A stretch of DNA of 64,000 nt, taken from the NCBI RefSeq assembly GCF_000264495.1, contig NC_017954.1, positions 186,001 through 250,000 of the forward strand, read 5' to 3'. The notes under the pieces were generated by a model. That model was given only the letters and a program-made list of their open reading frames with translations. It made no database searches and was not told the DNA's origin. Shown here in pieces: positions 1 to 9,500 of this stretch. The translations under genes and the position numbers were made by a program. The stretch comes from Thermogladius calderae 1633 (GTDB lineage: Archaea > Thermoproteota > Thermoprotei_A > Sulfolobales > Desulfurococcaceae). Position 1 is the first letter of the stretch. Every line of letters begins with the position of its first letter.

Positions 1-1377
1 AAGAGGCTGGACCTGGGAGGCTACCCCGTCGACCTCTACATCGAGGTATACGGCCTCAGCAAGGGCTACGTGTACTACTGGTACCCCAGCCTGGAGTCGG
101 GCACAACAATACCCCTGGCGTCCTTCTACGTGGCCCTCAGGTTCAAGCCCGCCGGCCCCTACGCACTGCTACTAAACGGGACCGCCTCTGTCGAGGTCCG
201 CTTACCCGGAATAGCCTTCCCTCCGAAACCCACTGTGAGCGTCCCCTTCTACGTCCCCGGCACTAACGTCTGCGACGCTGTGCTAAACGACTACCTCGGC
301 CCCTCCGCCCTCGTCCCCCTAGTACTAGCCCCCTACTCCACCTTCACCTCGAACGCCAGCTTCATCGCCTACGTGGTCAAGACAGGGGTGTCGGGGGGCT
401 TCAACTCCACCAGGCTTTACTCCTTCACCAACGCGACCGTGATATCCGCGCTCTCGGACGGGCCCTTCTACGCGGCTAACGCGGCGGGTGTCTTCACCAC
501 GAGCGACTACCTTGTAGTCCTAGCGGCGGGCACCTACTTGTTCCCACCGCTCACAGACCCGGTGTCCGTAGCCAGCGTAGCCGTGACCCTAGTACTCGAC
601 ACCCTCACCGTGGCCCCACCCCCCTACGTCGCCGCCCCCGTCCCCGAGTCCTTCAACGCGACCTTAGAGAGGCTCGTCGACTACAGCCCCCCACCCCTCC
701 TCCAGAAGTCGTGGTACACGCTGGGCTACAAGGTGGTATCGGACTACTTGACTCCGAGGGCCCTCGTCAACGTCAGCGTGGCTGGGGGCGTCCAAGTAGA
801 GCTCGGGTACGGGGCCTCCACGGTCCTCTACGCACCGACCCGCGACCTCATACTGCTGGACACGCTCGCGCGAGCGCCCGTGGAGTCCACCTGGAACCTG
901 ACGTGCGCTGGGAGCGGCGTGCCGTCTACTACTGGAAACCCGCTGTACTTCAACTTGACCGCCTACGCCGTGAGGCTCGCCTCCCCCGCACCACCCGCCC
1001 CTCTAGCCCTCTCACTCTACAACGGCTCAGCTACGTTGAGGATGCTCGTCTCCCCCGCCAGGTCCCCGGTAGCACTATCGTACGGGGGGTACGAGCAGAC
1101 GTTGTACGCCTACGCTTACAGGGGCTACAACGTGACGCTTGTCAACACGTACAACGCCAGCCTCCAGGCGCTACTAGTGAGACTGCGGCAAAGCAACGGG
1201 GTCTTGGTCTACGACACTAGTTCCAGCCCTGTACTGAGCTTTGTTCTGAGCCCGGGCCTCAACAGCCTCCAGCTCCCGGCGTGGCTCGAGAGAGGGTTCT
1301 ACGCCCTAGTGGTTAAACCGGTTGATGAAGCGACCCCGGGAGTGGTCAGCGGCCTAGTACTCCTTTACGTTATTTAA
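1..1377 (+). CDS. Surface/secreted protein of unknown function, 5'-truncated by window edge
   Basis: The frame is open from base 1, so the start lies outside the window; the stop is TAA at 1375-1377. The visible 458 residues are rich in Tyr, Pro, Ser, Thr and Val, poor in Lys and Cys, and carry many N-x-S/T sequons (for example NGT, NAS, NAT, NLT, NVS). This is the composition of an extracytoplasmic glycosylated beta-rich protein. There is no C-terminal membrane anchor; the protein ends in a beta-strand-like stretch. I recognise no family. It sits immediately upstream of, and codirectional with, the maltodextrin-type ABC transporter, but a promoter-like TTTAAATAA separates them, so it need not be cotranscribed. 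Codon use matches its neighbours. Product class is inference; the reading frame is secure. Confidence 0.75.
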   Translation, partial: KRLDLGGYPVDLYIEVYGLSKGYVYYWYPSLESGTTIPLASFYVALRFKPAGPYALLLNGTASVEVRLPGIAFPPKPTVSVPFYVPGTNVCDAVLNDYLGPSALVPLVLAPYSTFTSNASFIAYVVKTGVSGGFNSTRLYSFTNATVISALSDGPFYAANAAGVFTTSDYLVVLAAGTYLFPPLTDPVSVASVAVTLVLDTLTVAPPPYVAAPVPESFNATLERLVDYSPPPLLQKSWYTLGYKVVSDYLTPRALVNVSVAGGVQVELGYGASTVLYAPTRDLILLDTLARAPVESTWNLTCAGSGVPSTTGNPLYFNLTAYAVRLASPAPPAPLALSLYNGSATLRMLVSPARSPVALSYGGYEQTLYAYAYRGYNVTLVNTYNASLQALLVRLRQSNGVLVYDTSSSPVLSFVLSPGLNSLQLPAWLERGFYALVVKPVDEATPGVVSGLVLLYVI

Positions 1378-1428
1378 ACATCTAAGTCAAGGAGCCTGCG
1401 GGCGCCCCCTCGCGCGCCGACCAAACAC

Positions 1429-1460
1429 GTTTAAATAATTGCGTGTAATGATTTTATATA
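1429..1460 (+). promoter_or_regulatory. Promoter region of the sugar transporter operon
   Basis: Two TATA-like elements, TTTAAATAA (1430-1438) and TTTATATA (1453-1460), precede the binding-protein gene. The first is 37 bp before the chosen ATG at 1475 and fits a short leader; the second is only 15 bp away and is less likely to be the core TATA. The surrounding sequence is GC rich, so the AT island stands out. Confidence 0.45.
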
Positions 1461-1474
1461 TTGGCGAGTGGGCT

Positions 1475-3001
1475 ATGTACGCGTTAACGAAGGTACAGGC
1501 CGTACTGATCGTTATCGTAATCGTCCTAGCAGCGATAGGCGTGGCGATGTACTTCGCGACTTCTAAACCCTCAGCGCCACCCACGACCACCCCGCCCGCG
1601 ACGACAACTACCACGACTACTACTACGACCACCACTACGACGACCACGACGCCGTCCGTTCCAACCCTCACCATAGGCAACACCACTATCAGGGTTTCCA
1701 GCGACCTGGCAAACTTCGTCGCCGCGTGCAAGTCCGGGAGTATACCGGCCGGCAGCGTCGAGATAATATTCGGCCACGCCCTGGCCAGCAACGAGATACC
1801 CGCCTTCAACAAGGTTATCCAGGACTTCATGAGGGAGTACCCGTGCATCAAGGTCACAGTTAAGCCCTACGCCGACATGAACTCCCTGAAGTCCGCTGTG
1901 ATAGCCGCCGTGGCCGTGGGGCAGCCGGGCGCTGGCCCAGACGTGTTCACGTGGGCCCACGACTGGATAGGCAGCTTCGCCGACGCTGGTAGGATAGTCG
2001 CCCTGGACAAGTACCTGCCGCCCGAGTCGATCCAGGACATCAGGGCCCAGCTCCTACCCGTGGCGGCTACAGCCGTAACGTACAAGCTCAAGATGTACGG
2101 CGTACCCTACGCTGGCGAGGCCATAGCCCTGATCATAAACAAGAGGATGGTCTCGACGCCCCCGACCACCTTCGACGAGATGAAGGCCATTATGCAGCAG
2201 TTCTACAACCCAGGCCAGGAGAAGTACGGGCTGGCGTACCAGATAGACCCCTACCACATATACCCGTGGATAACAGCGTTCGGAGGGTACTGGTACGACC
2301 AGTTGACCGACACCATAGGTGTCAACTCGACGCAGACGAGAGAGGGCCTGATATTCTTCATCGAGAACATACTGCCCTACCTCTACTACCAGGCACTGGA
2401 CGCACCCGCTCAGCCCAACCTGTTCTTCACTGAGAAGGCCCCAATGATCATAACAGGACCCTGGAACCTGGCCGGCATAAACCAGACCATCGGTCTTAAC
2501 AACGTGATCGTCGAGGCCATACCGCCGATCATCATAAACAACACCAAGTACATACCGAAGCCGTTCAGCGGCTTCAGGAACATGTACATAACGGCCCTGG
2601 CCGAGCAGGGCGGTAAGAACAGGGTACTAGCTTCTATACTCTTTACCCTCTACGTCGGGCTCAACGACGACGACGTCAAGACTCTCATGGTCGAGAACGG
2701 CTACGTCCCCGTCAAACTGAGCGTTCTACAGTACCTCGAGGCCAACAAGGACAAGTACCCCATCGTCTACGGCTTCGCTCAGGCGGTAATCAACAGTACC
2801 CCGATGCCGAACTCGCCCAAGATGGACGTCGTGTGGAACGTGGGCACCTACCTGAACGCCATTATAAACGCGTACACTGATGCTATGAGCGCCGGTAAGC
2901 CGCAGAGCGAGGCTATACAGGCAGCCGTAGCAAAGGTCGGGCCGCAGCTAGACCAGGCCTACGCCGAAATAATGCAGGCCCTGTCTACGTTGACCACATA
3001 G
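1475..3001 (+). CDS. ABC transporter substrate-binding protein (MalE-like, family 1)
   Basis: 508-residue extracytoplasmic sugar-binding protein, probably for maltodextrin, given the permeases downstream and the GH57 amylopullulanase nearby. A hydrophobic N-terminal segment (about residues 6-26) acts as signal or membrane anchor. It is followed by a run of 17 Thr residues, a likely O-glycosylated stalk, and then a family 1 solute-binding fold with typical elements such as DVFTWAHDW, the PYAGEAIAL motif and a C-terminal helical lobe. I chose ATG 1475 over a TTG at 1439 because the 12 extra residues would precede the signal segment and overlap the promoter. A poly-T tract follows the stop, consistent with higher expression of this gene than of the permeases. 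Sugar specificity cannot be read from sequence. Confidence 0.85.
   Translation: MYALTKVQAVLIVIVIVLAAIGVAMYFATSKPSAPPTTTPPATTTTTTTTTTTTTTTTTPSVPTLTIGNTTIRVSSDLANFVAACKSGSIPAGSVEIIFGHALASNEIPAFNKVIQDFMREYPCIKVTVKPYADMNSLKSAVIAAVAVGQPGAGPDVFTWAHDWIGSFADAGRIVALDKYLPPESIQDIRAQLLPVAATAVTYKLKMYGVPYAGEAIALIINKRMVSTPPTTFDEMKAIMQQFYNPGQEKYGLAYQIDPYHIYPWITAFGGYWYDQLTDTIGVNSTQTREGLIFFIENILPYLYYQALDAPAQPNLFFTEKAPMIITGPWNLAGINQTIGLNNVIVEAIPPIIINNTKYIPKPFSGFRNMYITALAEQGGKNRVLASILFTLYVGLNDDDVKTLMVENGYVPVKLSVLQYLEANKDKYPIVYGFAQAVINSTPMPNSPKMDVVWNVGTYLNAIINAYTDAMSAGKPQSEAIQAAVAKVGPQLDQAYAEIMQALSTLTT
1601..1651 (+). repeat. Thr-codon simple repeat (ACN)17
   Basis: Seventeen consecutive Thr codons using all four ACN codons, so the tract is maintained at protein level rather than by replication slippage of one unit. 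It encodes the stalk between membrane anchor and binding domain. Confidence 0.9.
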
Positions 3002-3009
3002 CTTTTTTC
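3001..3009 (+). terminator. Poly-T tract after the binding-protein gene
   Basis: GCTTTTTTC begins directly after the stop codon. Archaeal termination is driven by U-rich tracts, so partial termination here would give excess binding-protein mRNA over permease mRNA. No hairpin is needed or seen. Confidence 0.5.
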
Positions 3010-3034
3010 CCCAACTTCCCATCGGGGGGTCCAG

Positions 3035-4477
3035 ATGCCCTCTCGCAAGACAAGGGCCGAGGTGCTCTACCCTAGGAGAGTAGCCTACTCTCTCGTTGTC
3101 GCGAGTATAGCCCTCTACCTGTTCTTCTCTATATGGCCAATCCTGTTCTCGATAGGGATAGCCTTCACTAACGCGAACGACGTCAACATAGCCCCGAACC
3201 CCCAGCTAGTCGGGTCGATCAACAACGCCATAGCGTGCGCGGAGGCCCTCAGAGACAACGCGTCGTACGTCGAGAGGGCCGTCGACGCGGTCAAGCGCGT
3301 GGACGAGCTGTTGACCTCGATAAACCAGAGCCTCGCGAACATATACAACATGGTCTCTAACGGGACAAGCCCCTCGAGCCTCGAGTACCAGCTGGCGGTC
3401 TCAGACCTCTACAACAAAGCGAACATGTTGCCGGGTATACTGAGCGACTTCGAGAAGGCGTTCAACTGCACGGCCTTGGGGTACCCCACGGACAAGACCA
3501 TTATCAGCTCTGCCGTAGAGTCCAACCTGACCAGGCTCATGGAGCTCTCCTCTTACCTCCCCACGCTACAGGACCCCAACAGGATACTCAACTTGACGTC
3601 GATGGGCCTGAGCATCGTCTCGGCTAGCGAGGCGTACTTCAAGTCCATCGAGACGGACTACAAGGGCTACTTCAACTCGGTGATCAAGAGCCTAGAAGCC
3701 GACAAGTACAGCGTGGAGATGCACTTCGTGGGCTTGAGCAACTTCCAGAAGCTCTTCACGGACCCCAGGTTCGTCTACTCGCTCTACAAGACACTCCTCT
3801 TCGTGGCTACGAGCGTCCCCTTGAAGGTCTCCGTCGGAGTACTACTGGCCTTCCTGTACTCCACGCCGCTAGTCTACGGTAGGAGGGTGTGGAGAGGCCT
3901 GCTCCTTACGCCGTGGGCTCTACCGATACTCCTATCTGGAATGATGTGGAAGTACATATTCTATCCCAGCGGACCACTGGGCATGGCGTTCCACCTAGAC
4001 ATAAACAACAACGAGTGGCACGCCTTCCTAGTCTACAACCTGTTCGAGGCCTGGCTAGCCTACCCCTTCATAATGACCGTGACAATGGGGGCTCTCTCGG
4101 GCGTCTCCAAGGACTTGATCGAGGCATCCTACATAGACGGGGCCAGCCTCTTCTTCAGGGTGAGGCACGTGGTCCTACCACTGATATCCAGGCCCCTGGT
4201 ACTAGCCACTATACTGACAACAGGCGCCTCTCTCCAGGCCTTCATGGTACCGCTGCTCATAAACGGCGGCGGGCCCACAAAGACTATAACCGTCCCCTAC
4301 CTCGGCTCCGCAACAGGGAACGCGAACGAGGTTCTGCTACTCTTCGGCTACGACAGGGTGACCATAGACAAGCAGTACGGCTACGCGGCGGCGACGTACG
4401 TGGTCGTGGTCTTGATAATACTCGCGTACGTAGCTCTATGGTTCTACTACAGTAGGAGGGGTGGTAGAGGGTGGTGA
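3035..4477 (+). CDS. Sugar ABC transporter permease (MalF-like) with large external insertion
   Basis: 480-residue inner-membrane permease. TM1 lies at about residues 16-38; the standard permease core resumes at 'FVGLSNFQKLF' (about 231) and holds the remaining helices and the EAA loop EASYIDGAS (about 363) that docks on the ATPase. Between TM1 and the core is an extra segment of about 190 residues, mostly helical with heptad-like leucine spacing and several N-x-S/T sequons, so probably outside the cell. E. coli MalF also has a large periplasmic loop (P2) that contacts the binding protein, but between TM3 and TM4; here the insert is after TM1. ATG 3035 follows the Shine-Dalgarno GGGGGGT. The next permease overlaps its stop. 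Confidence 0.88.
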   Translation: MPSRKTRAEVLYPRRVAYSLVVASIALYLFFSIWPILFSIGIAFTNANDVNIAPNPQLVGSINNAIACAEALRDNASYVERAVDAVKRVDELLTSINQSLANIYNMVSNGTSPSSLEYQLAVSDLYNKANMLPGILSDFEKAFNCTALGYPTDKTIISSAVESNLTRLMELSSYLPTLQDPNRILNLTSMGLSIVSASEAYFKSIETDYKGYFNSVIKSLEADKYSVEMHFVGLSNFQKLFTDPRFVYSLYKTLLFVATSVPLKVSVGVLLAFLYSTPLVYGRRVWRGLLLTPWALPILLSGMMWKYIFYPSGPLGMAFHLDINNNEWHAFLVYNLFEAWLAYPFIMTVTMGALSGVSKDLIEASYIDGASLFFRVRHVVLPLISRPLVLATILTTGASLQAFMVPLLINGGGPTKTITVPYLGSATGNANEVLLLFGYDRVTIDKQYGYAAATYVVVVLIILAYVALWFYYSRRGGRGW

Positions 4478-5337
4478 GGTCTATCACATTCACTAACATA
4501 ATGCTGAGAGTGGCCTTGACAGTAGCCGGCGTACTGGTAGTCTCGATACTACTGTACCCAGTAGCCTACGCGTTCCTCATGTCGGTCATGGGGAAGGAGG
4601 GGATATTCCTAACCAGCCTCAGCCAGCTGGAGAAGTACGGGATAGACCCATGGAGGTACGTCCAAGTCCTGAGGGACCCGGAGTTCGTCAAGTCTCTCGT
4701 CACGAGCCTCGTCGTAGCGTTCCTCACCATACTGATATCGGTCATCGTAATCACGCCCGCCGCCTACGGGTTCTCGAGGTTCAGGTTCTGGGGCAGGGAC
4801 TCCCTGCTCTACGTCTACCTGATAATGAGCCAGGTGGGCGGCGGCTTCGGCATCATGGCGACGGTGGCACTGTACATATTCCTGCTGAGGCTCAACGCCA
4901 TGGGCGTACCGGTGCTGGGGAACATGTTCGTACTCCCGGTGATCTACAGCTCCGGGCTGGTACCTTTCATGACCTGGTTACTGAAGACCTACTTCGACAG
5001 CCTACCAAAGGAGCTGGACGAGGCAGCCTTCATGGACGGCGCGAGCTGGACTACGATCGTGTTCAGGGTGATACTGCCCGCCTCCAGGTCGGCTATCATC
5101 ATAATAACCCTGTTCGCTTTCATGAGCGCCTGGGGCGAGTTCATCCTAGCTAACTTCCTCGGCGTCAGCACGCTGGCGCAGTACATCTTCCAGACCGCCT
5201 TCGGAGCCAGAGGGCTGGAGCTCCCGGCCAGGTTCGCCGCTAACGCCATACTCTTCGCTATACCCACGATAGTGATCTACGTAGTGGCGCAGAGGTACAT
5301 CGGCGAAGCGATGAGAATGGGGGCTGTGCGAGGCTGA
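4471..5337 (+). CDS. Sugar ABC transporter permease (MalG-like)
   Basis: 288-residue second permease of the transporter, six predicted membrane helices, EAA loop EAAFMDGAS at about residue 183 for coupling to the nucleotide-binding subunit. It overlaps the end of the MalF-like gene by 7 bp (GTG 4471; a second GTG at 4474 is an alternative). The Shine-Dalgarno GGAGGGG at 4456-4462 lies inside the upstream gene, indicating translational coupling. It has ordinary family length. It works as a heterodimer with the preceding permease; the substrate is inferred from the nearby GH57 enzyme. Confidence 0.9.
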   Translation: MVRSITFTNIMLRVALTVAGVLVVSILLYPVAYAFLMSVMGKEGIFLTSLSQLEKYGIDPWRYVQVLRDPEFVKSLVTSLVVAFLTILISVIVITPAAYGFSRFRFWGRDSLLYVYLIMSQVGGGFGIMATVALYIFLLRLNAMGVPVLGNMFVLPVIYSSGLVPFMTWLLKTYFDSLPKELDEAAFMDGASWTTIVFRVILPASRSAIIIITLFAFMSAWGEFILANFLGVSTLAQYIFQTAFGARGLELPARFAANAILFAIPTIVIYVVAQRYIGEAMRMGAVRG

Positions 5338-5341
5338 AAAA

Positions 5342-6505
5342 CTAGACTATAAGCTTACCCGTTTTTTTATCGAATACCAGCACTCTCCTCGGGTCGATTA
5401 AGAGGTACGCCTTGTCGCCCGGCTTGAACCTGGCCTCCCCTGTCAACTTCACCTTGACGAGCTCGTCGCCTAGCCTCGTCGTAGCGATAGCCTCGGAGCC
5501 GAGGTTCTCCACCATCTCGACCGTCGTCTCCGTCACCGCGACCTCCCTCACCCTCTTACCCGAGAGGGCCAGGTGCTCCGGCCTAATACCTACGTAGACC
5601 TCGTCCACGCCCGCTATCTTGGAGGCGATCCCCGGCTCGATAGGTAGCGCGATGCCGGGGCACTCTAGTCTAAAGGTCGTCTTAACCTTACCAGACCCCA
5701 TCACACCACCTGACAGATCCTCGGGGACCGCGTACTCCACGGGCTCGGCCTCCCTCACTCTACAAGGGAGGAGGTTCATCGGCGGGGAGCCTATGAAAGT
5801 CGCCACGAAGGTGTCGGCCGGCTTGTGGTAGAGCTCGCTCGGCGACCCGACTTGGAGGACCCTACCGGCGTTCATTACGGCTATCCTGTCCGCCATGCTC
5901 ATGGCCTCTACCTGGTCGTGCGTCACGTAGACCGTGGTTATCCCCAGCTTCATCTGGATCTTCTTTAGCTCGGTCCTCATGGCTACTCTCAGCTTCGCGT
6001 CCAGGTTGCTGAGAGGCTCGTCTAGGAGCCAGACCTTGGGCTTCCTCACCAGGGCTCTCGCCAGCGCCACTCTCTGCTGCTGCCCTCCACTCAACTGCGA
6101 CGGGTACTTCTCCAGGTGCTCTTTAATGCCCAGGAACTCGGCTACGGAGACCACGAGGCTCCTTATGTCGTCCTCGGTCAAGCCGAGTTGCTTCTTCCTA
6201 GCCCTCAGGGGGAACGCTATGTTGTCGAAGACAGTCATGTGGGGGTAGAGAGCGTAGTTCTGGAACACCATGGCTACGTCTCTGTCCCTGGGGTGTACGT
6301 CGTTCACGAGCCTGTCGTCTATGTAGACCTCCCCCTCGTCGGGGGTCTCGAGCCCGGCTATGATCCTCAGAGTAGTGGTCTTACCGCAACCAGACGGGCC
6401 GAGTAGAGCGAAGAACTCCCCGTCCCCTATGTCGAGGTTGACGTGGTCTACCGCTACGACCCTCCCGTACCTTTTAACGACGTTGACGAGCCTAACCCTA
6501 GCCAA
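5342..6505 (-). CDS. Sugar ABC transporter ATP-binding protein (MalK/MsmK-like)
   Basis: 387-residue ATPase that energises the permease pair. Walker A GPSGCGKT at 36-43, signature LSGGQQQR at about 135, Walker B VWLLDEPLSNLDAK, switch His in YVTHDQ, followed by a C-terminal TOBE-type regulatory domain typical of the CUT1/MalK class. It is encoded convergently to the permeases, only 4 bp from the MalG-like stop, so it has its own promoter and may serve several transporters. Start is TTG at 6505 preceded by GGGGGAGTGG; no ATG or GTG fits better. All catalytic motifs are intact. Confidence 0.93.
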   Translation of the reverse strand: MARVRLVNVVKRYGRVVAVDHVNLDIGDGEFFALLGPSGCGKTTTLRIIAGLETPDEGEVYIDDRLVNDVHPRDRDVAMVFQNYALYPHMTVFDNIAFPLRARKKQLGLTEDDIRSLVVSVAEFLGIKEHLEKYPSQLSGGQQQRVALARALVRKPKVWLLDEPLSNLDAKLRVAMRTELKKIQMKLGITTVYVTHDQVEAMSMADRIAVMNAGRVLQVGSPSELYHKPADTFVATFIGSPPMNLLPCRVREAEPVEYAVPEDLSGGVMGSGKVKTTFRLECPGIALPIEPGIASKIAGVDEVYVGIRPEHLALSGKRVREVAVTETTVEMVENLGSEAIATTRLGDELVKVKLTGEARFKPGDKAYLLIDPRRVLVFDKKTGKLIV

Positions 6506-6543
6506 CTAGACCACTCCCCCACATATTATTTGTGTGAACGGGT

Positions 6544-6552
6544 GTGAAAAAA
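6544..6552 (-). terminator. Poly-T tract after the GH57 gene
   Basis: On the minus strand GTTTTTTC follows 15 bp after the GH57 stop. It lies between that gene and the ATPase gene, which runs in the same direction, so it separates the two transcripts. Confidence 0.45.
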
Positions 6553-6566
6553 CTTTTGAGCTCAAG

Positions 6567-9500
6567 CTACTTCGCCCTCAACCCGAGGAGTACCGCCGCT
6601 ACTAGGACGACGACCACTACTACGACGATCACCCACAGCTCAACTGCTGGCGCGCCCGCAGGCGGTGTAGCCGGCGTAGTGGCAGGTGTTGTGACCGGTG
6701 CTGTAGTGGTTGTCGTGGTAGTGGTCGTGGTAGTCGTTGTCGTCGTGGTGGTCGTGGTCGGAGGCGGCGTGGTCGTAGTAGTTGTAGTAGTCGTAGTGGT
6801 CGTTGCCGTGGGCGGAGTGTACGTAGTGTACGAGGGGCCGAAACCGACTATGACCGCCAGCTTCCCGGTGTTAGGGTCGAAGGAGTTGAGCATCTCGTAC
6901 TGGTCCTTGGCAGTCGGGGCAAGGATGTCGAAGACGTAGGGTGCCACACCCTTCGCCACCGCCAGAGCGTACTTGCTACCAGTACCACACACCCACTGCT
7001 CCGCGTCCACGCTGAAAGCCCTCACCTTGGTAGCCGAATAGCCGTCGTAGCTAGTGACGGCAACAGCGAACCTCCACTGGTTGATGTTGGACAAGTCGAA
7101 CAACATGGACTTCGGTACTTCGGCTACTATAGAGTTCGAGGTCGGGTCGGCGTACACCTTGAAGCCGTTGGTGTCCTGGACTACAACCGTGTCGTTGTAG
7201 TAGTAGAGGGCCGATCTCTGGCCCTTGGGAACCGGGTCCGTTTCCCAACCAGGCGCTAGTAGGAGAGCTATGTGCCAGGCGCTATCAGTAGACAAGTTGA
7301 CGTTCAGCCCGTAGGTGTCAGTCCTACCCCCGCTCATAGTCGTGTGTATGTATATGTGTACGTACTGTAGCGACCAGCCGTTGGGCCCGTTCCACGGGTT
7401 GCCGCCCAGATTAGCTAGTGTCACCGTGAACACTAGTTTGTCCCCAGCGTCGACGACCTTGAACTCCGTCAAGTCGAAGACCCCCTTCACGAAGACGTTG
7501 GCCTTCGGGTACATGTAGCCTCCCGGACCGTCGTCGTCTCCCACAGGGTCTTTCATGTCGAAGACTACCGCTCCTCCAACCGCACCCCTCGGCACCTGTA
7601 CCAGGTAGACCAGCCCAAGCCTGGTCGAGGAGCCCACATACTGCCCGTTCGCGTAGGAGGCGACGGTGATGTAGACTCTGTCGCCCTGGGTGAAGTTGAG
7701 TGTGCTCCAGGGTACCGCTACGTTTACTATCGTCCCGTTGTCCTGGACGAGCTTGCTCGAAGCTGTGCCGACGGCGACCCAGCCTCCTCTGCCGTCCGCC
7801 TTCAGCACCACTGCGCTGCCCGTCGCCTGGTCGACCTTGACAGCGTACACCAGGTAGACGCCTAGGTCCGCAGTGCTGTTCTCCGGGTACACGTTGTAGC
7901 CGGGGTTGAACGGCGAGAGGCTCACCTTGGGGGAGGGCATGTAGAAGACGGCCACGCCGTTCGTCGAGGCGGTTGTGAAGTGGGCCGCGAGGTAGAGGTT
8001 ACTGCCGTCAACTCCCACGTAGGCGTAGTCCACGAAGCTGGGCTCGACTGGGAGGACCAGCGCAGTGCCCGCGGAGACCAGGCTGTTCCAGTCCGAGAGC
8101 TTGTTGCCCAACGGGCTGGACGGGACCGGCTTGGGCACGTCCGGGTTGAGCCAGCCAATGGGCTGGCCGTCGGGGTACGCCGTCACGTTCAGGTAAGCCG
8201 GCGGCGTCAGGCCCGCCTTAAGGTAGGCCTCTCTCAGGAAGCCCTTGAAGATCGGGTCGAAGGTCTGCGCCGACCCCGTCTCCTGCCCGTACCACCACCA
8301 CCAGTCGCTGGCCTCGGCCCTCAGCAGGTACTCCGCGACGTCCTTGTTGACCTTGATAGCGTCCACGAGGGTTGAGACGCCTAGTTTAGACAGGATCTCG
8401 TCTCTCGCTTTAGCCAGCCACATCCAGGCCACGTTCTCCTGCCTGTCTCCGATCCACATTGCGAGGTTGCCGCCCCAGGAGCCCTCGGGTATCCTCCCGC
8501 TGACCGTCTTCACGGGGAGCATGGAGTAGCCGTCGCCGTAGCTGTCGGGCGGTATGTTGGATATGTCCTTCCCAGCCAGGTCGAAGTACTGGTACTGCTT
8601 CAGCGGCAGCTCTTTCGCCGTGCTGGAGTAGAGCCTTACGAACTCGCCTGGAGTAATGGTCTTAATGACGCCCTGGCTCTGGAGCTGCTCGAGCGTACTG
8701 TAGAGCTTGTTCAGGAAGTCGTCACCGAAGTTGACGTAGTTCTCCCACGGGTTCTCCCCGTCGAGGGCTATAACCACGACCCTGGGACCGGTCGCGCTAG
8801 ACGCCGCCGCCTTGACCCTGTTCACGAGGTCGTTTACAGCCGAGTCCGTCGCCCAGGCGCTGTACTGGAAGCTCACCATGTTGCTAATGTCCGTGTTCCT
8901 AAAGAACACGTATATTATCGACCCGCCGTAGTCGGCGTACCAGGGTACACCGTAGTTGTTTATATCCGAGGCGTCCACGCCCGTCGCTGCGAGAATAGAC
9001 TGGTCGGTGACAGCCCACGTCATGCCGGCCGAGGCGAACGCCTGTAGTACGTAGTCGTTCACCGCCTGCTCAGCCGGCCAGACGCCGACGGGCGTGTAGC
9101 TGAAGTACGTCTTGAAGAGCTCTATGCTCCTGGTTATGTGGGCTACCAAGTCGCTACTCCAGCCGAAGTCGGCTATGAGGGGTGCCAAGGGGTGGCTGTA
9201 GGGCACTGGTATGAGCTCCGCCTGCCCCTTGCCGGCCAGGTCCCTGTATATGCCGGTTATCTTCGACATTATGTCCTTCTGAACGCTGAGGACGAGCTTC
9301 AGGTCGTCCCTTGTGAACATGGGGTTAGCCGAGGACTTAGCCCTCTGCATCAGGTCGTATACCTGCGGGTACTGCTCCCTAGCGACCTGGGGGTCTATCC
9401 AGAACAGGTTGAAGAGGACCGCTAGGTCTATCACTCTCTGGGAGGAGTAGTTGCCCGCAGTGAACTGGTTCGCCACGCACTTGATGAACTCCTGTTGTGT

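Noticed and set aside
711-1220. 169-residue open frame inside the first gene
   Set aside because: Arg-rich translation in an alternate frame of GC-rich coding sequence; no start context.
1387-1857. Minus-strand frame with a poly-Val run
   Set aside because: Antisense of the Thr-codon tract of the binding protein, not a gene.
6544-6939. Plus-strand Val-rich frame
   Set aside because: Antisense of the Thr-rich stalk of the GH57 enzyme.
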